Positions 13,626 to 20,416 of a stretch of DNA of 20,416 nt are shown piece after piece. The first letter of the stretch is position 1. Each line of letters begins with the position of its first letter. This DNA is from Thermoplasmata archaeon. Its GTDB lineage: Archaea > Thermoplasmatota > Thermoplasmata > UBA10834. Below the pieces are notes generated by a model. It searched no databases and was not told the DNA's origin. It worked only from the letters and a program-made list of their open reading frames with translations. The stretch is taken from positions 1 to 20,416 of the forward strand of contig JALHSX010000093.1 of assembly GCA_022865445.1 (NCBI GenBank). Direction: 5' to 3'. Made by a program: the position numbers and the translations under genes.

Positions 13626-14174
13626 TCATCTCGCCACGAACAGGCGGTACTTCTCGTCCGGGTTCTGGAGCTCAGCCTCGATACGCTGTGCCACATGCTT
13701 CTCTATCTGGTGGGCCAGGGGCACGCGCTTCGAGATGTCGGCGAAGTCCTTGAACGGCCCCTTCTTCCGCTCCTCTATTATGCTCCACATGGTCTTCTTG
13801 CCCAGTCCGGGCAGAAGCTCCAGCATATGGAATCTCGTGGTTATGGCCTGTGCCTCGTTGAAGAACTGAACGAAGCGCTGCTCATGAGTCTTGATTATCT
13901 GCATGACCACGTACGGGAGCTCGCTCTGAGATGCGTTCGTGAGCTCTTGGTAGCTTATCCGCTTCTTGACATGGAGGATCTCCTGTCTCAGGTCTAGGTC
14001 CTTGCCGATATAGACCCGGTCGCCGGTGCTGATGGTCACGCCCTGCTTCGGCACCAGCTCGAATATCTTGAACTGATCCTCTCCCAGCGCGAACGCTACT
14101 GGCTCCCGGTTGAACATCTTCTCATCGGGAAGCCCTTGGGGCAAGTAATCTAGTATTCGAGCGTAGTCTTCCAC
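13626..14174 (-). CDS. DUF655 (COG1491) predicted RNA-binding protein
   Basis: This archaeal-only family is nearly always found between rpoF and rsmA, as here. The protein (182 residues) has an N-terminal part EDYARILDYLPQG, an OB-like region with VTISTGDRVYIGKDLDL, and a helix-hairpin-helix LLPGLGKKTMWSIIEER that should bind nucleic acid. Function is unproven; its place suggests rRNA processing or modification with RsmA. Start is uncertain. GTG 14174 has GGGGGGAT about 4 nt upstream and puts the conserved EDYA motif at the N-terminus. A TTG at 14213 would add 13 residues and overlap rpoF by 20 nt. Confidence 0.88.
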   Translation of the reverse strand: MEDYARILDYLPQGLPDEKMFNREPVAFALGEDQFKIFELVPKQGVTISTGDRVYIGKDLDLRQEILHVKKRISYQELTNASQSELPYVVMQIIKTHEQRFVQFFNEAQAITTRFHMLELLPGLGKKTMWSIIEERKKGPFKDFADISKRVPLAHQIEKHVAQRIEAELQNPDEKYRLFVAR

Positions 14175-14193
14175 AACAATCCCCCCGGGCTCG

Positions 14194-14514
14194 TTAGAGA
14201 TACTTCTGTACAACGCTAAGTATCTTTTCGATGTCCTTCTTCTCGACGCTAGCGCGCTCCTTCGAGAAAATCAGCCTGACATCGTCTGCGGTCGATGGCA
14301 TGATGTCTGCGATCTTGACTGCGTTGATCTCTGACACGAATCCGAGCTCGGCAAGCTCCTTCGCCAGCTTCTTGACCTTCTTGGAATCGATCCTGGAGAA
14401 CTTCTGGGCGTGCTCGAGCGAGAGCTTCTGCTCAGCAGTGAGCTCACCGGCGCCCTGCCGCTCCGTGATTATGTCCTTGACCTCCGCCAGTGAGATTATC
14501 TTCTTGTCTTCCAT
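14194..14514 (-). CDS. rpoF: DNA-directed RNA polymerase subunit Rpo4 (RpoF)
   Basis: This 106-residue protein begins MEDKKIISLAEVKDII, then AGELTAEQKLSLEHAQKFS, and ends with the HRDC-like SVEKKDIEKILSVVQKYL. Rpo4 pairs with Rpo7 as the stalk of archaeal RNA polymerase, the counterpart of Rpb4/Rpb7, which binds nascent RNA and helps open complexes. I chose ATG 14514 with GGTGGTG about 6 nt upstream; an in-frame GTG at 14526 would use that same stretch. It lies 18 nt after rpl21e and before DUF655, the normal euryarchaeal order. Confidence 0.95.
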   Translation of the reverse strand: MEDKKIISLAEVKDIITERQGAGELTAEQKLSLEHAQKFSRIDSKKVKKLAKELAELGFVSEINAVKIADIMPSTADDVRLIFSKERASVEKKDIEKILSVVQKYL

Positions 14515-14532
14515 GAAAAACACCACCGGTGA

Positions 14533-14826
14533 TCACTTGGACTTTCTGAGGTGCTCCGGCCTCACGATGATCTGCTTCATCATGTCGCCCATGCGAATGT
14601 CAAGCAGATAAGACCTTCCCTGCATCCTGACAACGGTGCCAGTCTTGCCGTGGAACCTCACATGAGGCTGGCCCTTGTGGATGCTCGGGTCGATGTTGAC
14701 GTTCGCCTTCTCGCCGACCTCGAATGTTTGGAACTGTCTGGTGATGGGAGAGAGTCCTCTGTCTCTAGCGCGCTTCTGCATGACGTACCTTGTCCTGCGC
14801 CTGACACCTTTGGAGGCCTTTACCAT
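14533..14826 (-). CDS. rpl21e: Large-subunit ribosomal protein eL21
   Basis: This 97-residue basic protein has the eL21 N-terminus ASKGVRRRTRYVMQKRARD, the SH3-like beta barrel with VGEKANVNIDPSIHKGQPH, then FHGKTGTVVRMQGRSYLL, and the tail IIVRPEHLRK. It belongs to the 50S subunit near the 5S rRNA. The length is normal. The start ATG 14826 is only 4 nt after the pus10 stop, so it depends on the pus10 transcript, presumably with coupled translation. Confidence 0.97.
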   Translation of the reverse strand: MVKASKGVRRRTRYVMQKRARDRGLSPITRQFQTFEVGEKANVNIDPSIHKGQPHVRFHGKTGTVVRMQGRSYLLDIRMGDMMKQIIVRPEHLRKSK

Positions 14827-14830
14827 GTCT

Positions 14831-16051
14831 CTACTCCCCTTTGTCGCCTATCGCTATGACGTCCAGCTCGAGCACTTCGCAGGGGACTCCGACGATGCCC
14901 GCGACATTGGGCTGAGTCCGCCCATCGTCACCGTGCATCAGTTCTTTGATGTATGTGCCGCTGTCGGCCTCAACGATGAACACCACCTCTCGCCCTTTGA
15001 CCGATTCGACTTCCAGTCTTCTCACGGTCCTTACGCGCTCGAGGTCCGCCCGTCGATGAACTACCCTGTTTGGCGTCTGCTGACTTATAGGCTTTCCGGC
15101 CAATGATGTCACTACTTCATTAAGCTTTCCGTGGTCGAAATCGGCCTGGAAACGCACACTGACCCTGTATGACTTCGAATGGGTGGATTCCTTGATTGCC
15201 CTCATCTCCGCCCTGGTAGACATCCGAAGGCCTTCCACCTCGACGATTCCTTTTGCGCCTTGGTTGATCTCCCGCTGCATCGCCTCAAGGTCGATGGCAC
15301 GCTTCCTGGGCTTCCGGACCTCCACGACGAATGGCCTGCCATTGCCGAGCATGCGAGCGTCGATGTCCTCTCTCCCCATTCCGTGGAAGAAATCCTCTGT
15401 CCCCTCGGCGTGTCTCATCACAATCGGTCCCGTGTAGTCCTGGACGCTCATCTCGTACATCCTTCCCTTGCCTCCACAGTGAGGGCAGCCCTTGCCCCTG
15501 CACTCGCGGCAGATCCAACGTGTCTGAGGAAGTTCTCGGGAGAACTTCCTGTACCTACCGTACACAAACAGTGGGGCCACGTCGAGGACGATCTGGTCGA
15601 ACCGAGTATCGGTCAGGAAGACCAATTCGGGGTTCGCAAAATCAACGATCTTGCCTAGCCTCTTCTCAAGGACCTTCCCTATCTCGCGGTTCATCTCAGA
15701 TTTGATAGATTCGGTCTCCTTGGCACCCGTCTCGGTCCAGAAGGCCTCCTCGCGTTCTATCAACTCAGCGTCAATCTTGGTGCCCACCAGAAAGGTGTTG
15801 AACTCGAATCCGCCCGAAGCCTTGACCGACAGGTCAGCGAACTTCTGCACTTCGTCGAACAGGCCCTTGCATATGTAGCAACCTGCCGCGCTGGCTTGGG
15901 ACACCGGGGCGTCAGCAACGGAGGACCGGATGATAGCTCCGCGCTGATCGTTCGAGAGCCCTCTGGACACGGATGCAAAAAGCCTTCCCAGGCAGTGGTT
16001 GCACAAGGGGCGCTGAAGCGCTCGCCCTGCGATCTCGAGCCTATCGGACAT
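14831..16051 (-). CDS. pus10: tRNA pseudouridine(54/55) synthase Pus10
   Basis: This 406-residue enzyme makes pseudouridine at positions 54 and 55 of the tRNA T-arm in archaea. The N-terminal zinc-binding cysteines are CNHCLGR (near 18-24) and CYICKGLF (near 58). A second cluster, CRECRGKGCPHCGG, lies around 180-195. The catalytic region includes GREDIDARMLGNGRPFVVEV with the likely catalytic Asp. The C-terminal half has DSGTYIKELMHGDDGRTQPN, shared with TruD/Pus families. Start: ATG 16051 lies ~30 nt after a TATA box, giving a nearly leaderless message; upstream in-frame starts at 16078 and 16099 fall in or before that TATA box. First gene of the ribosomal cluster. Confidence 0.95.
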   Translation of the reverse strand: MSDRLEIAGRALQRPLCNHCLGRLFASVSRGLSNDQRGAIIRSSVADAPVSQASAAGCYICKGLFDEVQKFADLSVKASGGFEFNTFLVGTKIDAELIEREEAFWTETGAKETESIKSEMNREIGKVLEKRLGKIVDFANPELVFLTDTRFDQIVLDVAPLFVYGRYRKFSRELPQTRWICRECRGKGCPHCGGKGRMYEMSVQDYTGPIVMRHAEGTEDFFHGMGREDIDARMLGNGRPFVVEVRKPRKRAIDLEAMQREINQGAKGIVEVEGLRMSTRAEMRAIKESTHSKSYRVSVRFQADFDHGKLNEVVTSLAGKPISQQTPNRVVHRRADLERVRTVRRLEVESVKGREVVFIVEADSGTYIKELMHGDDGRTQPNVAGIVGVPCEVLELDVIAIGDKGE

Positions 16052-16075
16052 TGATGTGGGAGGGGACGTTGCACG

Positions 16076-16086
16076 CATATATATGG
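16076..16086 (-). promoter_or_regulatory. TATA box for the pus10-rpl21e-rpoF-DUF655-rsmA cluster
   Basis: Minus-strand CCATATATATGC is centred near 16081, 30 nt upstream of ATG 16051. It lies in the short gap after the 16122-16667 gene. It is the only clear promoter ahead of the five-gene cluster. Confidence 0.6.
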
Positions 16087-16121
16087 GTTGCCCGACCAAG
16101 ATTGGCCTCGGCCGTTCCAGA

Positions 16122-16667
16122 CTATATCCCGACGCACTCCAGCTTCTCCTTGCATGTGCTCCATAGCGGCTTATCGTCGGCCGTCGTGATGGTCTCGAGC
16201 CACTTCGGTATCACCTGCTTCAGGCCTGAGAGCGCACTGTTCAAATCGAAGTCCTTGAGCAACGAATCATACACCAGGTAGTTCACGAAAACCGGCTTGT
16301 TCTTGACCTTCTCATCTTCGAGCGCGAAGAAGAGCCGGACTCGCTCCTCACCCTTCTGCACGTATGTCTCGGCGACGAGGGTATGCCTCCTCTTGAATGT
16401 ACCACCAAGCCCCAGCTGCGCTATGCCCTTGTAATCCACCGTGTCGTTCAGGGTCCACTTCATCTGTCCTTCATATGTGCCGAGGACGAATTGAGAGGGT
16501 GAAAGGTTCAGCCTCTGACCAGACTCAAGTGCCAGCCTCGTCCAAAGTCTGAGGAATGCGTGAGCGAGGATCTTCATGGTCCTGTTCCGATCCGTCTCCC
16601 CCTTCGACAGGACAGGAGGGATCTGCGCCATGTCCGCATCGAGCAGCTTCATAAGGGCTTCGGCCAT
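16122..16667 (-). CDS. Conserved-looking protein of unknown function
   Basis: This 181-residue soluble protein shows no membrane segment, signal peptide or cysteine cluster. The N-terminal third looks helical (MAEALMKLLDADMAQ, then TMKILAHAFLRLWTRLALE). The middle looks beta-rich (FVLGTYEGQMKWTLND, HTLVAETYVQKGEERVRLFF), and a C-terminal helix contains LSGLKQVIPKWLETI. I do not recognise the family. It lies 54 nt after the KH-protein stop on the same strand, so it could be a fourth gene of the aIF1A-rio1-KH operon. A TATA-like TTGAAATACC 28 nt before ATG 16667 suggests its own leaderless start. A TTG at 16700 is the first in-frame start but falls within that box. Confidence 0.75.
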   Translation of the reverse strand: MAEALMKLLDADMAQIPPVLSKGETDRNRTMKILAHAFLRLWTRLALESGQRLNLSPSQFVLGTYEGQMKWTLNDTVDYKGIAQLGLGGTFKRRHTLVAETYVQKGEERVRLFFALEDEKVKNKPVFVNYLVYDSLLKDFDLNSALSGLKQVIPKWLETITTADDKPLWSTCKEKLECVGI

Positions 16668-16690
16668 CGAGCCGATATATTGTCGACCGT

Positions 16691-16700
16691 GGTATTTCAA
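16691..16700 (-). promoter_or_regulatory. Possible TATA box for the unknown gene at 16122-16667
   Basis: Minus-strand TTGAAATACC is centred near 16695, 28 nt before ATG 16667. A second AT-rich spot, AATATATCGG at 16673-16682, is too near that ATG to serve it. Weak match. Confidence 0.3.
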
Positions 16701-16721
16701 TAGTGCTTACCGAGCGGGCGC

Positions 16722-17264
16722 TCAGAAACCCATGCGGTCGACTTTCAGGTGAGCCCGCATCTTCTCTAGGAAGCCGTAGACTGCCGCATGCTCGCTGCCC
16801 GAGAGCAGCATGTCGAGAGCCTTGCGCGCAACTTCCATCTGCAGGCCGTCGCCGATGATCGCCACCGTGTTGCCGTAGACGGAAATGTAGGCGCCCGTGA
16901 GCTCTTCGATTATCTCTCTGGCCTTGCCACGGGTCCCGATGACCCGTGCGCGCATGCGCATGACGTGTTCTTGCTTCTTCCCCACATAGTCCCGGATGTC
17001 CAGTACGTCGAAGAAATAGTCTTCGCGTAGAAGTTTCATCGCCTTCCCAGGCGAGAAACCTCGCCCGATGGCGGTGACCACATTGGTCACGGAGAGAGCC
17101 ATGGCCGGGTCCTTGGCGTGCGTGTAGTCTATCTGGATGTCGCCCTCCTCCGAATCGACCGAAATCCTGACCCCTGTGAGCGTCTCGATCCTGCTCTTTG
17201 TCTCACCGTTCTTCCCGATTAGAACGCCCACTCTTTCGGTCGGTATCCTGACGGACTGCATCAT
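16722..17264 (-). CDS. KH-domain RNA-processing protein of the Pno1/Dim2 type (aDim2)
   Basis: This 180-residue protein has two KH domains. KH1 has VGVLIGKNGETKSRIE with GKNG at ~18-21. KH2 has ARVIGTRGKAREIIEELTG with GTRG, followed by YISVYGNTVAIIGD. Eukaryotic Dim2/Pno1 binds the 3' end of pre-18S rRNA and works with Dim1, Nob1 and Rio kinases; archaeal members bind the 16S 3' region. ATG 17264 overlaps the rio1 TGA (ATGA), with AGGA 4 nt upstream, so translation is coupled; a second ATG follows directly. The longer frame to 17360 reads an implausible Arg/Gln-rich leader inside rio1 and is rejected. Confidence 0.93.
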   Translation of the reverse strand: MMQSVRIPTERVGVLIGKNGETKSRIETLTGVRISVDSEEGDIQIDYTHAKDPAMALSVTNVVTAIGRGFSPGKAMKLLREDYFFDVLDIRDYVGKKQEHVMRMRARVIGTRGKAREIIEELTGAYISVYGNTVAIIGDGLQMEVARKALDMLLSGSEHAAVYGFLEKMRAHLKVDRMGF

Positions 17265-18037
17265 GCTTTCCTGATCTCCTTGAGCTCCTTGGCGACGTCT
17301 ATGTCTATCTTGTACTTTCTGAAATACCTTGCCACGTTGCGGACGTCCCTTTCGAGCCACTCCTCCGCATACGGGTGCGCCAGCATGACCGCCTGACCTA
17401 CATCGATTATCACGGGCTCTTGGCCAAGCATCAGCACGTTGAACTCACTGATGTCGCTGTGGACGAGCTTCGCCTTCCGATAGGCGAGCTTGATGTAGGC
17501 CAGAATCTTCTTCGAGACGGCCTCGGGATCGTCCAGTAGGACGTCCCTTAGCTCGCGGGCGGGCTCGACCTCGTCCCCGATGTACTCCATCACGATTATG
17601 TTCTGGTGACGAGCGACGGGTTTGGGAACCCTCACGCCTGCCTGGTACAGGAGCTGCAGGTTCCAGTACTCCTTGTGTGCCCACGCCAGAATGAGCTTCC
17701 TCTTGTTGTATTGAGCCCCGCCGAACCTGGGGTCGCCGTGGACGTACTTGGCCATGTCCCTGAAAGTGGATGTGGAAGTGCGATAGATCTTGACGGCAAG
17801 GAATTCGCCCTTTGTGTTCGTCGCCCTGAAGACATTCCCCTCCTTGCCAGTTGAGATCGGGAAATCCAGACGATCGATGGTGCCGTCAGTGAACAGCTTG
17901 TAGACCCGCATCAGATTCTGCTGGTCGAAGACCTCGTCATAGGACTTCCTTTCTTTGGAATCCTTCCTGCGGACACGCCACTTGTCAATCTCCCTCTCAA
18001 AAGAATGATAATCATCAGCGCGAGGCAAAGAACACAC
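17261..18037 (-). CDS. rio1: RIO1-family serine protein kinase
   Basis: This 258-residue atypical kinase/ATPase of 30S maturation has the RIO N-terminal DKWRVRRKDSKERK and VFDQQNLMRVYKL. Nucleotide loop STGKEGNVF and Lys in AVKIYR are visible, as are catalytic LVHSDISEFNVL (Asp and Asn of HxDxxxxN) and metal-binding IIDVGQAV. The C-terminal helix ERDVRNVARYFRKY is present. In eukaryotes Rio1 releases late factors such as Dim2 and Nob1 from pre-40S particles, which agrees with the coupled KH gene next door. Start GTG 18037 lies 6 nt after the aIF1A stop; TTG 18028 is a possible alternative. No other start fits before the conserved region. Confidence 0.95.
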   Translation of the reverse strand: MCSLPRADDYHSFEREIDKWRVRRKDSKERKSYDEVFDQQNLMRVYKLFTDGTIDRLDFPISTGKEGNVFRATNTKGEFLAVKIYRTSTSTFRDMAKYVHGDPRFGGAQYNKRKLILAWAHKEYWNLQLLYQAGVRVPKPVARHQNIIVMEYIGDEVEPARELRDVLLDDPEAVSKKILAYIKLAYRKAKLVHSDISEFNVLMLGQEPVIIDVGQAVMLAHPYAEEWLERDVRNVARYFRKYKIDIDVAKELKEIRKA

Positions 18038-18043
18038 CAGCCA

Positions 18044-18391
18044 TCAGAAGACATCTATGGACTTGGGGATCATCTTCTTCCTGCTGAGATACATCGCCTG
18101 GGTCTTCGTGTACCTGTACTGGATGTTCGCCTTCTCGTCCTGGAAGTCCCAAGGTTGCACGATCACGAGGTCGCCCTCTCGGATCCACATGCGCTTCTTG
18201 ATCTTGCCTGGGATGCGGCCCATGCGAAACTTGCCGTCCGCGCACATTATCTTGATCCTCGAAGCGCCCAGGAGCTGGTCCGCTATCCCGAACAGCTCAC
18301 CCTCCTTCTTGTGGGGAAGACGCACTCTGACGAACTCGGGCATGCCGTCGGCGCCTATCTGTGGTACCTCTTCTCTCGATTTGTATCGCAA
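18044..18391 (-). CDS. eif1A: Translation initiation factor aIF1A
   Basis: This 115-residue OB-fold factor binds the ribosomal A site and helps start-codon selection. The core is clear: PEFVRVRLPHKK, GELFGIADQLLGASRIKIMC, RIPGKIKKRMWIREGDLVIVQPW, then NIQYRYTKTQAMYL. I chose TTG 18391 because GGGAG lies 6 nt upstream and a TATA-like box (18431-18440) is ~44 nt upstream, leaving a short leader. The frame continues to an ATG at 18487, but that part reads unlike aIF1A and lies upstream of the promoter. ATG 18343 just before PEFVRVRLP is another option. First gene of the aIF1A-rio1-KH unit. Confidence 0.93.
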   Translation of the reverse strand: MRYKSREEVPQIGADGMPEFVRVRLPHKKEGELFGIADQLLGASRIKIMCADGKFRMGRIPGKIKKRMWIREGDLVIVQPWDFQDEKANIQYRYTKTQAMYLSRKKMIPKSIDVF

Positions 18392-18429
18392 GTGGTTCTC
18401 CCGTGCGCTGGCAAGTATTATGTTCGGTC

Positions 18430-18440
18430 TACTTAAGTGT
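18430..18440 (-). promoter_or_regulatory. TATA-like box for the aIF1A-rio1-KH unit
   Basis: Minus-strand ACACTTAAGTAG is centred near 18435. Transcription would start near 18409, leaving a ~17-nt leader that contains GGGAG before TTG 18391. Confidence 0.4.
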
Positions 18441-18525
18441 AGTGGGGAGGGAAACGATGAGCCAGACGTCCTCGGAATCACTAGCACTGCATCCAGAGGC
18501 GTGTTCGGTAGTGTCTAGAATCAGA

Positions 18526-18548
18526 CAACACAACTCGGAGTTGTTGTG
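18526..18548. repeat. Imperfect inverted repeat in the aIF1A/argG divergent gap
   Basis: AACTC and GAGTT arms flank a single G at the centre (18532-18542). The arms continue as CAACAC on the left and GTTGTG on the right, which pair for most positions if one base is bulged. It lies about 12-40 bp upstream of the argG TATA box in a 215-bp divergent gap. It could be an operator or a 5' hairpin; I see no proof. Confidence 0.35.
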
Positions 18549-18556
18549 ACCATGTC

Positions 18557-18571
18557 ATCACGGTGATATAC
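18557..18571 (+). promoter_or_regulatory. argG promoter: TATA box overlapped by a short dyad
   Basis: GTGATATACG (18563-18571) is TATA-like, with its centre near 18567; transcription would start near 18593, just at the GGAGG ribosome-binding site that precedes ATG 18607. The dyad ATCAC-G-GTGAT (18557-18567) covers the BRE/TATA edge, so a bound repressor there would block TBP/TFB. Control of argG by arginine is common, but the regulator is not known here. Confidence 0.45.
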
Positions 18572-18606
18572 GCAGATCAGATTCGAAAAGTTGGAGGCGG
18601 CAGACC

Positions 18607-19887
18607 ATGGAAGGCGCTGCTCAAGCAAACGGAAAGGACAAGATCCTGCTCGCGTACTCAGGCGGCTTGGACACGTCAGTGGCTATCCACTGGCTGAAAG
18701 AGAAATACGGCTGCGATGTCGTCGCCGTGACCATAGACGTTGGTCAATCAGACGACCTCAAGGACGCGATGAGGAGGGCAAAGAGCATCGGCGCCTCGAG
18801 AGCATGGGTTGTTGACGCAAAGAAGGAATTCGTCGAGAACTACGTCCTCCCCGCGCTCAAGGCCAACGCATTGTACGAGGGAAACTATCCGCTGAGCACT
18901 GCCATAGCCAGACCTCTGATGGTGAGAAAACTGGTTGAGATGGCCAAGAGGCTGGACGCGACCTCGATCGCTCATGGCTGCACTGGCAAGGGGAACGACC
19001 AGGTCAGGTTCGAAGTGTCGATCATGGCTCTTGCCCCGGAAATGGACATCATCGCACCCACAAGGGACTGGGGGATGTCCAGGGAGGAGGAGATCGCATA
19101 CGCCAAGCAACACAATATTCCGATTCCGGTTACCGTCGACGCTCCATACAGCATCGACGAAAGCATCTGGGGCAGGGCAGTCGAGTGCGGTGTCCTCGAA
19201 GATCCGTGGGCCGAACCGCCAGAGGACATATTCCAATGGACAAAAGGGATGGACGGGTCGCCAGACTTCCCTGAGTATGTCGAGATCGGGTTCGTCCGTG
19301 GAAAGCCCGAAACGTTGAACGGCGCTCGGCTGGATCTGCTCGCCCTGATCACCAAGTTAAACGAAATCGCGGGCAACAACGGTGTCGGAAGGATCGACCA
19401 CATAGAGAATCGTCTTGTCGGGATCAAATCCAGGGAGGTCTACGAAGCACCAGCTGCAATTACGCTGATCAAGGCGCACCAGGACCTCGAGAGCCTTGTG
19501 ATGACCAAGGACCTGCTGCACTACAAGAAGATCGTTGAGCAGCATTATTCGGACCTCGTCTACAACGGCCTGTGGTTCTCACCACTGAGAGAGGCGCTAG
19601 ATGCCTTCGTCGACAAGACCCAGGAACTCGTGACTGGCACCGTCAGGCTGAAGCTGTTCAAGGGAAGCGCCGTCGTCGTCGGCAGAGAGTCACCGTTCTC
19701 GCTCTACAACGCATCGCTCTCGACCTACGCGAAGGGCGATGAATTCGATCACTCTGCCGCGAAGGGGTTCATCTATGTGTGGGGGCTGCCTCTGAAAATC
19801 GGGAGCATCGTCAAGGCCAAGGGGGAGGGCAATGGCGCAACGAACGAAGCCGCGGTCGGTGAGGAGTCAGCCTCAACCTGCAAATGA
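18607..19887 (+). CDS. argG: Argininosuccinate synthase
   Basis: This 426-residue enzyme joins citrulline and aspartate with ATP to make argininosuccinate, the next-to-last step of arginine synthesis. The N-type ATP pyrophosphatase loop AYSGGLDTSVAIHWL is near residue 16. Further motifs are EGNYPLSTAIARPL, IAHGCTGKGNDQVRFE, APTRDWGMSREEEIAYA, and the citrulline/aspartate region PYSIDESIWGR. The usual length is ~400; the last ~22 residues (GEGNGATNEAAVGEE...) are low-complexity and lie in the stretch that also encodes the argH start. ATG 18607 is preceded by GGAGG at 9 nt. Followed by argH with a 56-nt overlap in another frame. Confidence 0.98.
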   Translation: MEGAAQANGKDKILLAYSGGLDTSVAIHWLKEKYGCDVVAVTIDVGQSDDLKDAMRRAKSIGASRAWVVDAKKEFVENYVLPALKANALYEGNYPLSTAIARPLMVRKLVEMAKRLDATSIAHGCTGKGNDQVRFEVSIMALAPEMDIIAPTRDWGMSREEEIAYAKQHNIPIPVTVDAPYSIDESIWGRAVECGVLEDPWAEPPEDIFQWTKGMDGSPDFPEYVEIGFVRGKPETLNGARLDLLALITKLNEIAGNNGVGRIDHIENRLVGIKSREVYEAPAAITLIKAHQDLESLVMTKDLLHYKKIVEQHYSDLVYNGLWFSPLREALDAFVDKTQELVTGTVRLKLFKGSAVVVGRESPFSLYNASLSTYAKGDEFDHSAAKGFIYVWGLPLKIGSIVKAKGEGNGATNEAAVGEESASTCK

Positions 19888-20416
19888 GAAGTTCCTTGAT
19901 TTCACAGCCTCGGTCTCGTTCGACCATCGGCTATGGAAGCATGACATAGCTGGAAGCATAGCGCATGCGCATAAGCTCGCGCAAGCGGGCGTGGTGACAC
20001 AGACAGAGCTCCGTGAATTGGTCAAAGGGCTCAAGGAAGTGGCCGTGGGAATAGGTTCTGGTGCGATCAGCCTCGATCCAAAGTACGAAGACGTCCACAT
20101 GAACATCGAGAAACAACTGATCGACATCATAGGAGATACAGGCGCCAAGCTTCACACCGGACGGAGCCGAAACGACCAGGTCGCCCTGGACATGAGATTG
20201 GTGGTGAGAGAGGAGGCACTCGCTACGGTAGCTTCCGTCCTCGGTCTGGAAGAGACCCTTCTGCGCAGGGCAAATGGCGAGTCAATGACGATCATGCCTG
20301 GGTACACGCACGTCCAGCACGCCCAGCCAGTGCTGCTCTCACACCATCTTCTGGCCCATTTCTGGAGACTGCAGAGGGACATCTCACGCCTCGTAGTGTG
20401 CTATGAGAGGGCGAAC
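19832..20416 (+). CDS. argH: Argininosuccinate lyase, 3'-truncated by the window edge
   Basis: The 195 codons seen are open to the right edge. The enzyme splits argininosuccinate into arginine and fumarate. Visible motifs are FTASVSFDHRLWKHDIAGSIAHAHKL, which must be read as one N-terminal helix region, then HTGRSRNDQVALDMRL, and MPGYTHVQHAQPVLLSHH with the catalytic His region. The signature GSxxMPxKxNP would be further on, outside the window. The start ATG 19832 follows GGGGGAGG by about 3 nt and lies inside argG; the next in-frame start, GTG 19859, has no ribosome-binding site. The first ~18 residues (Arg/Gln/Pro-rich) replace the usual short LWGGRF-like start. Confidence 0.95.
   Translation, partial: MAQRTKPRSVRSQPQPANEKFLDFTASVSFDHRLWKHDIAGSIAHAHKLAQAGVVTQTELRELVKGLKEVAVGIGSGAISLDPKYEDVHMNIEKQLIDIIGDTGAKLHTGRSRNDQVALDMRLVVREEALATVASVLGLEETLLRRANGESMTIMPGYTHVQHAQPVLLSHHLLAHFWRLQRDISRLVVCYERAN

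Noticed and set aside
17265..17360. Longer N-terminus for the KH protein
   Set aside because: The extra 32 residues are an Arg/Gln-rich out-of-frame reading of the rio1 3' end; ATG 17264 with its ATGA overlap and AGGA site is better.
18392..18487. Longer N-terminus for aIF1A
   Set aside because: The extra residues do not look like aIF1A and lie across the predicted promoter; the TTG with GGGAG fits better.
1..20416. CRISPR array, insertion sequence, prophage, rRNA or tRNA
   Set aside because: No regularly spaced repeats, transposase motifs, terminal repeats or cloverleaf-like sequence were seen on either strand; a tRNA or snoRNA search tool would settle small RNA genes, especially in 2860-3409.

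Overview
This 20.4-kb window comes from an archaeal chromosome. The evidence is archaeal-only or archaeal/eukaryotic-type genes: ribosomal proteins eL15 and eL21, RNA polymerase subunit Rpo4/F, aIF1A, RIO1 kinase, a Pno1/Dim2-type KH protein, Pus10 and a family-B DNA polymerase. Several starts sit about 26-30 nt downstream of TATA boxes, as in leaderless archaeal transcripts. The order pus10-rpl21e-rpoF-DUF655-rsmA is a known euryarchaeal cluster. Fairly high GC and the gene content fit a member of Thermoplasmatota, but that placement is an inference and not a firm identification.

Layout. (1) 1-830, plus strand: the 3' part of an ABC-2-type membrane protein with an extracellular domain. (2) 929-6198, minus strand: a catabolic-looking group of two paralogous class-III PLP aminotransferases, a 550-bp gap, then a methylmalonate-semialdehyde-dehydrogenase-like enzyme coupled to a small degenerate ferritin-like protein. 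(3) 6314-7171, plus strand: a ThiI-like protein that keeps the THUMP region but has lost the PP-loop signature. (4) 7168-11615, minus strand: a YchF/Ygr210-type GTPase and DNA polymerase B (overlapping or nearly abutting), then eL15 from its own strong promoter. (5) 11741-12814, plus strand: a leaderless DUF1611-family gene. (6) 12783-16051, minus strand: pus10-rpl21e-rpoF-DUF655-rsmA. (7) 16122-18391, minus strand: aIF1A-rio1-KH protein, an apparent 30S maturation/initiation operon, followed by an unrecognised gene. (8) 18607-end, plus strand: argG and the start of argH, which close the arginine pathway and overlap by 56 nt.

How the genes work together. Most of the window is housekeeping: ribosome assembly, translation start, rRNA/tRNA modification, transcription, replication and arginine synthesis. 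In the 929-6198 group, an omega-amino acid such as beta-alanine, GABA or 3-aminoisobutyrate could be transaminated to a semialdehyde. The dehydrogenase could then convert that to an acyl-CoA. I see no defence system, CRISPR array, insertion sequence, prophage, rRNA or tRNA. The points most worth a second look are the PP-loop-less ThiI homologue, the ferritin-like protein with lost metal ligands, the paired aminotransferases with a shared four-cysteine motif, and the palindrome and small ORFs in the 2860-3409 gap.
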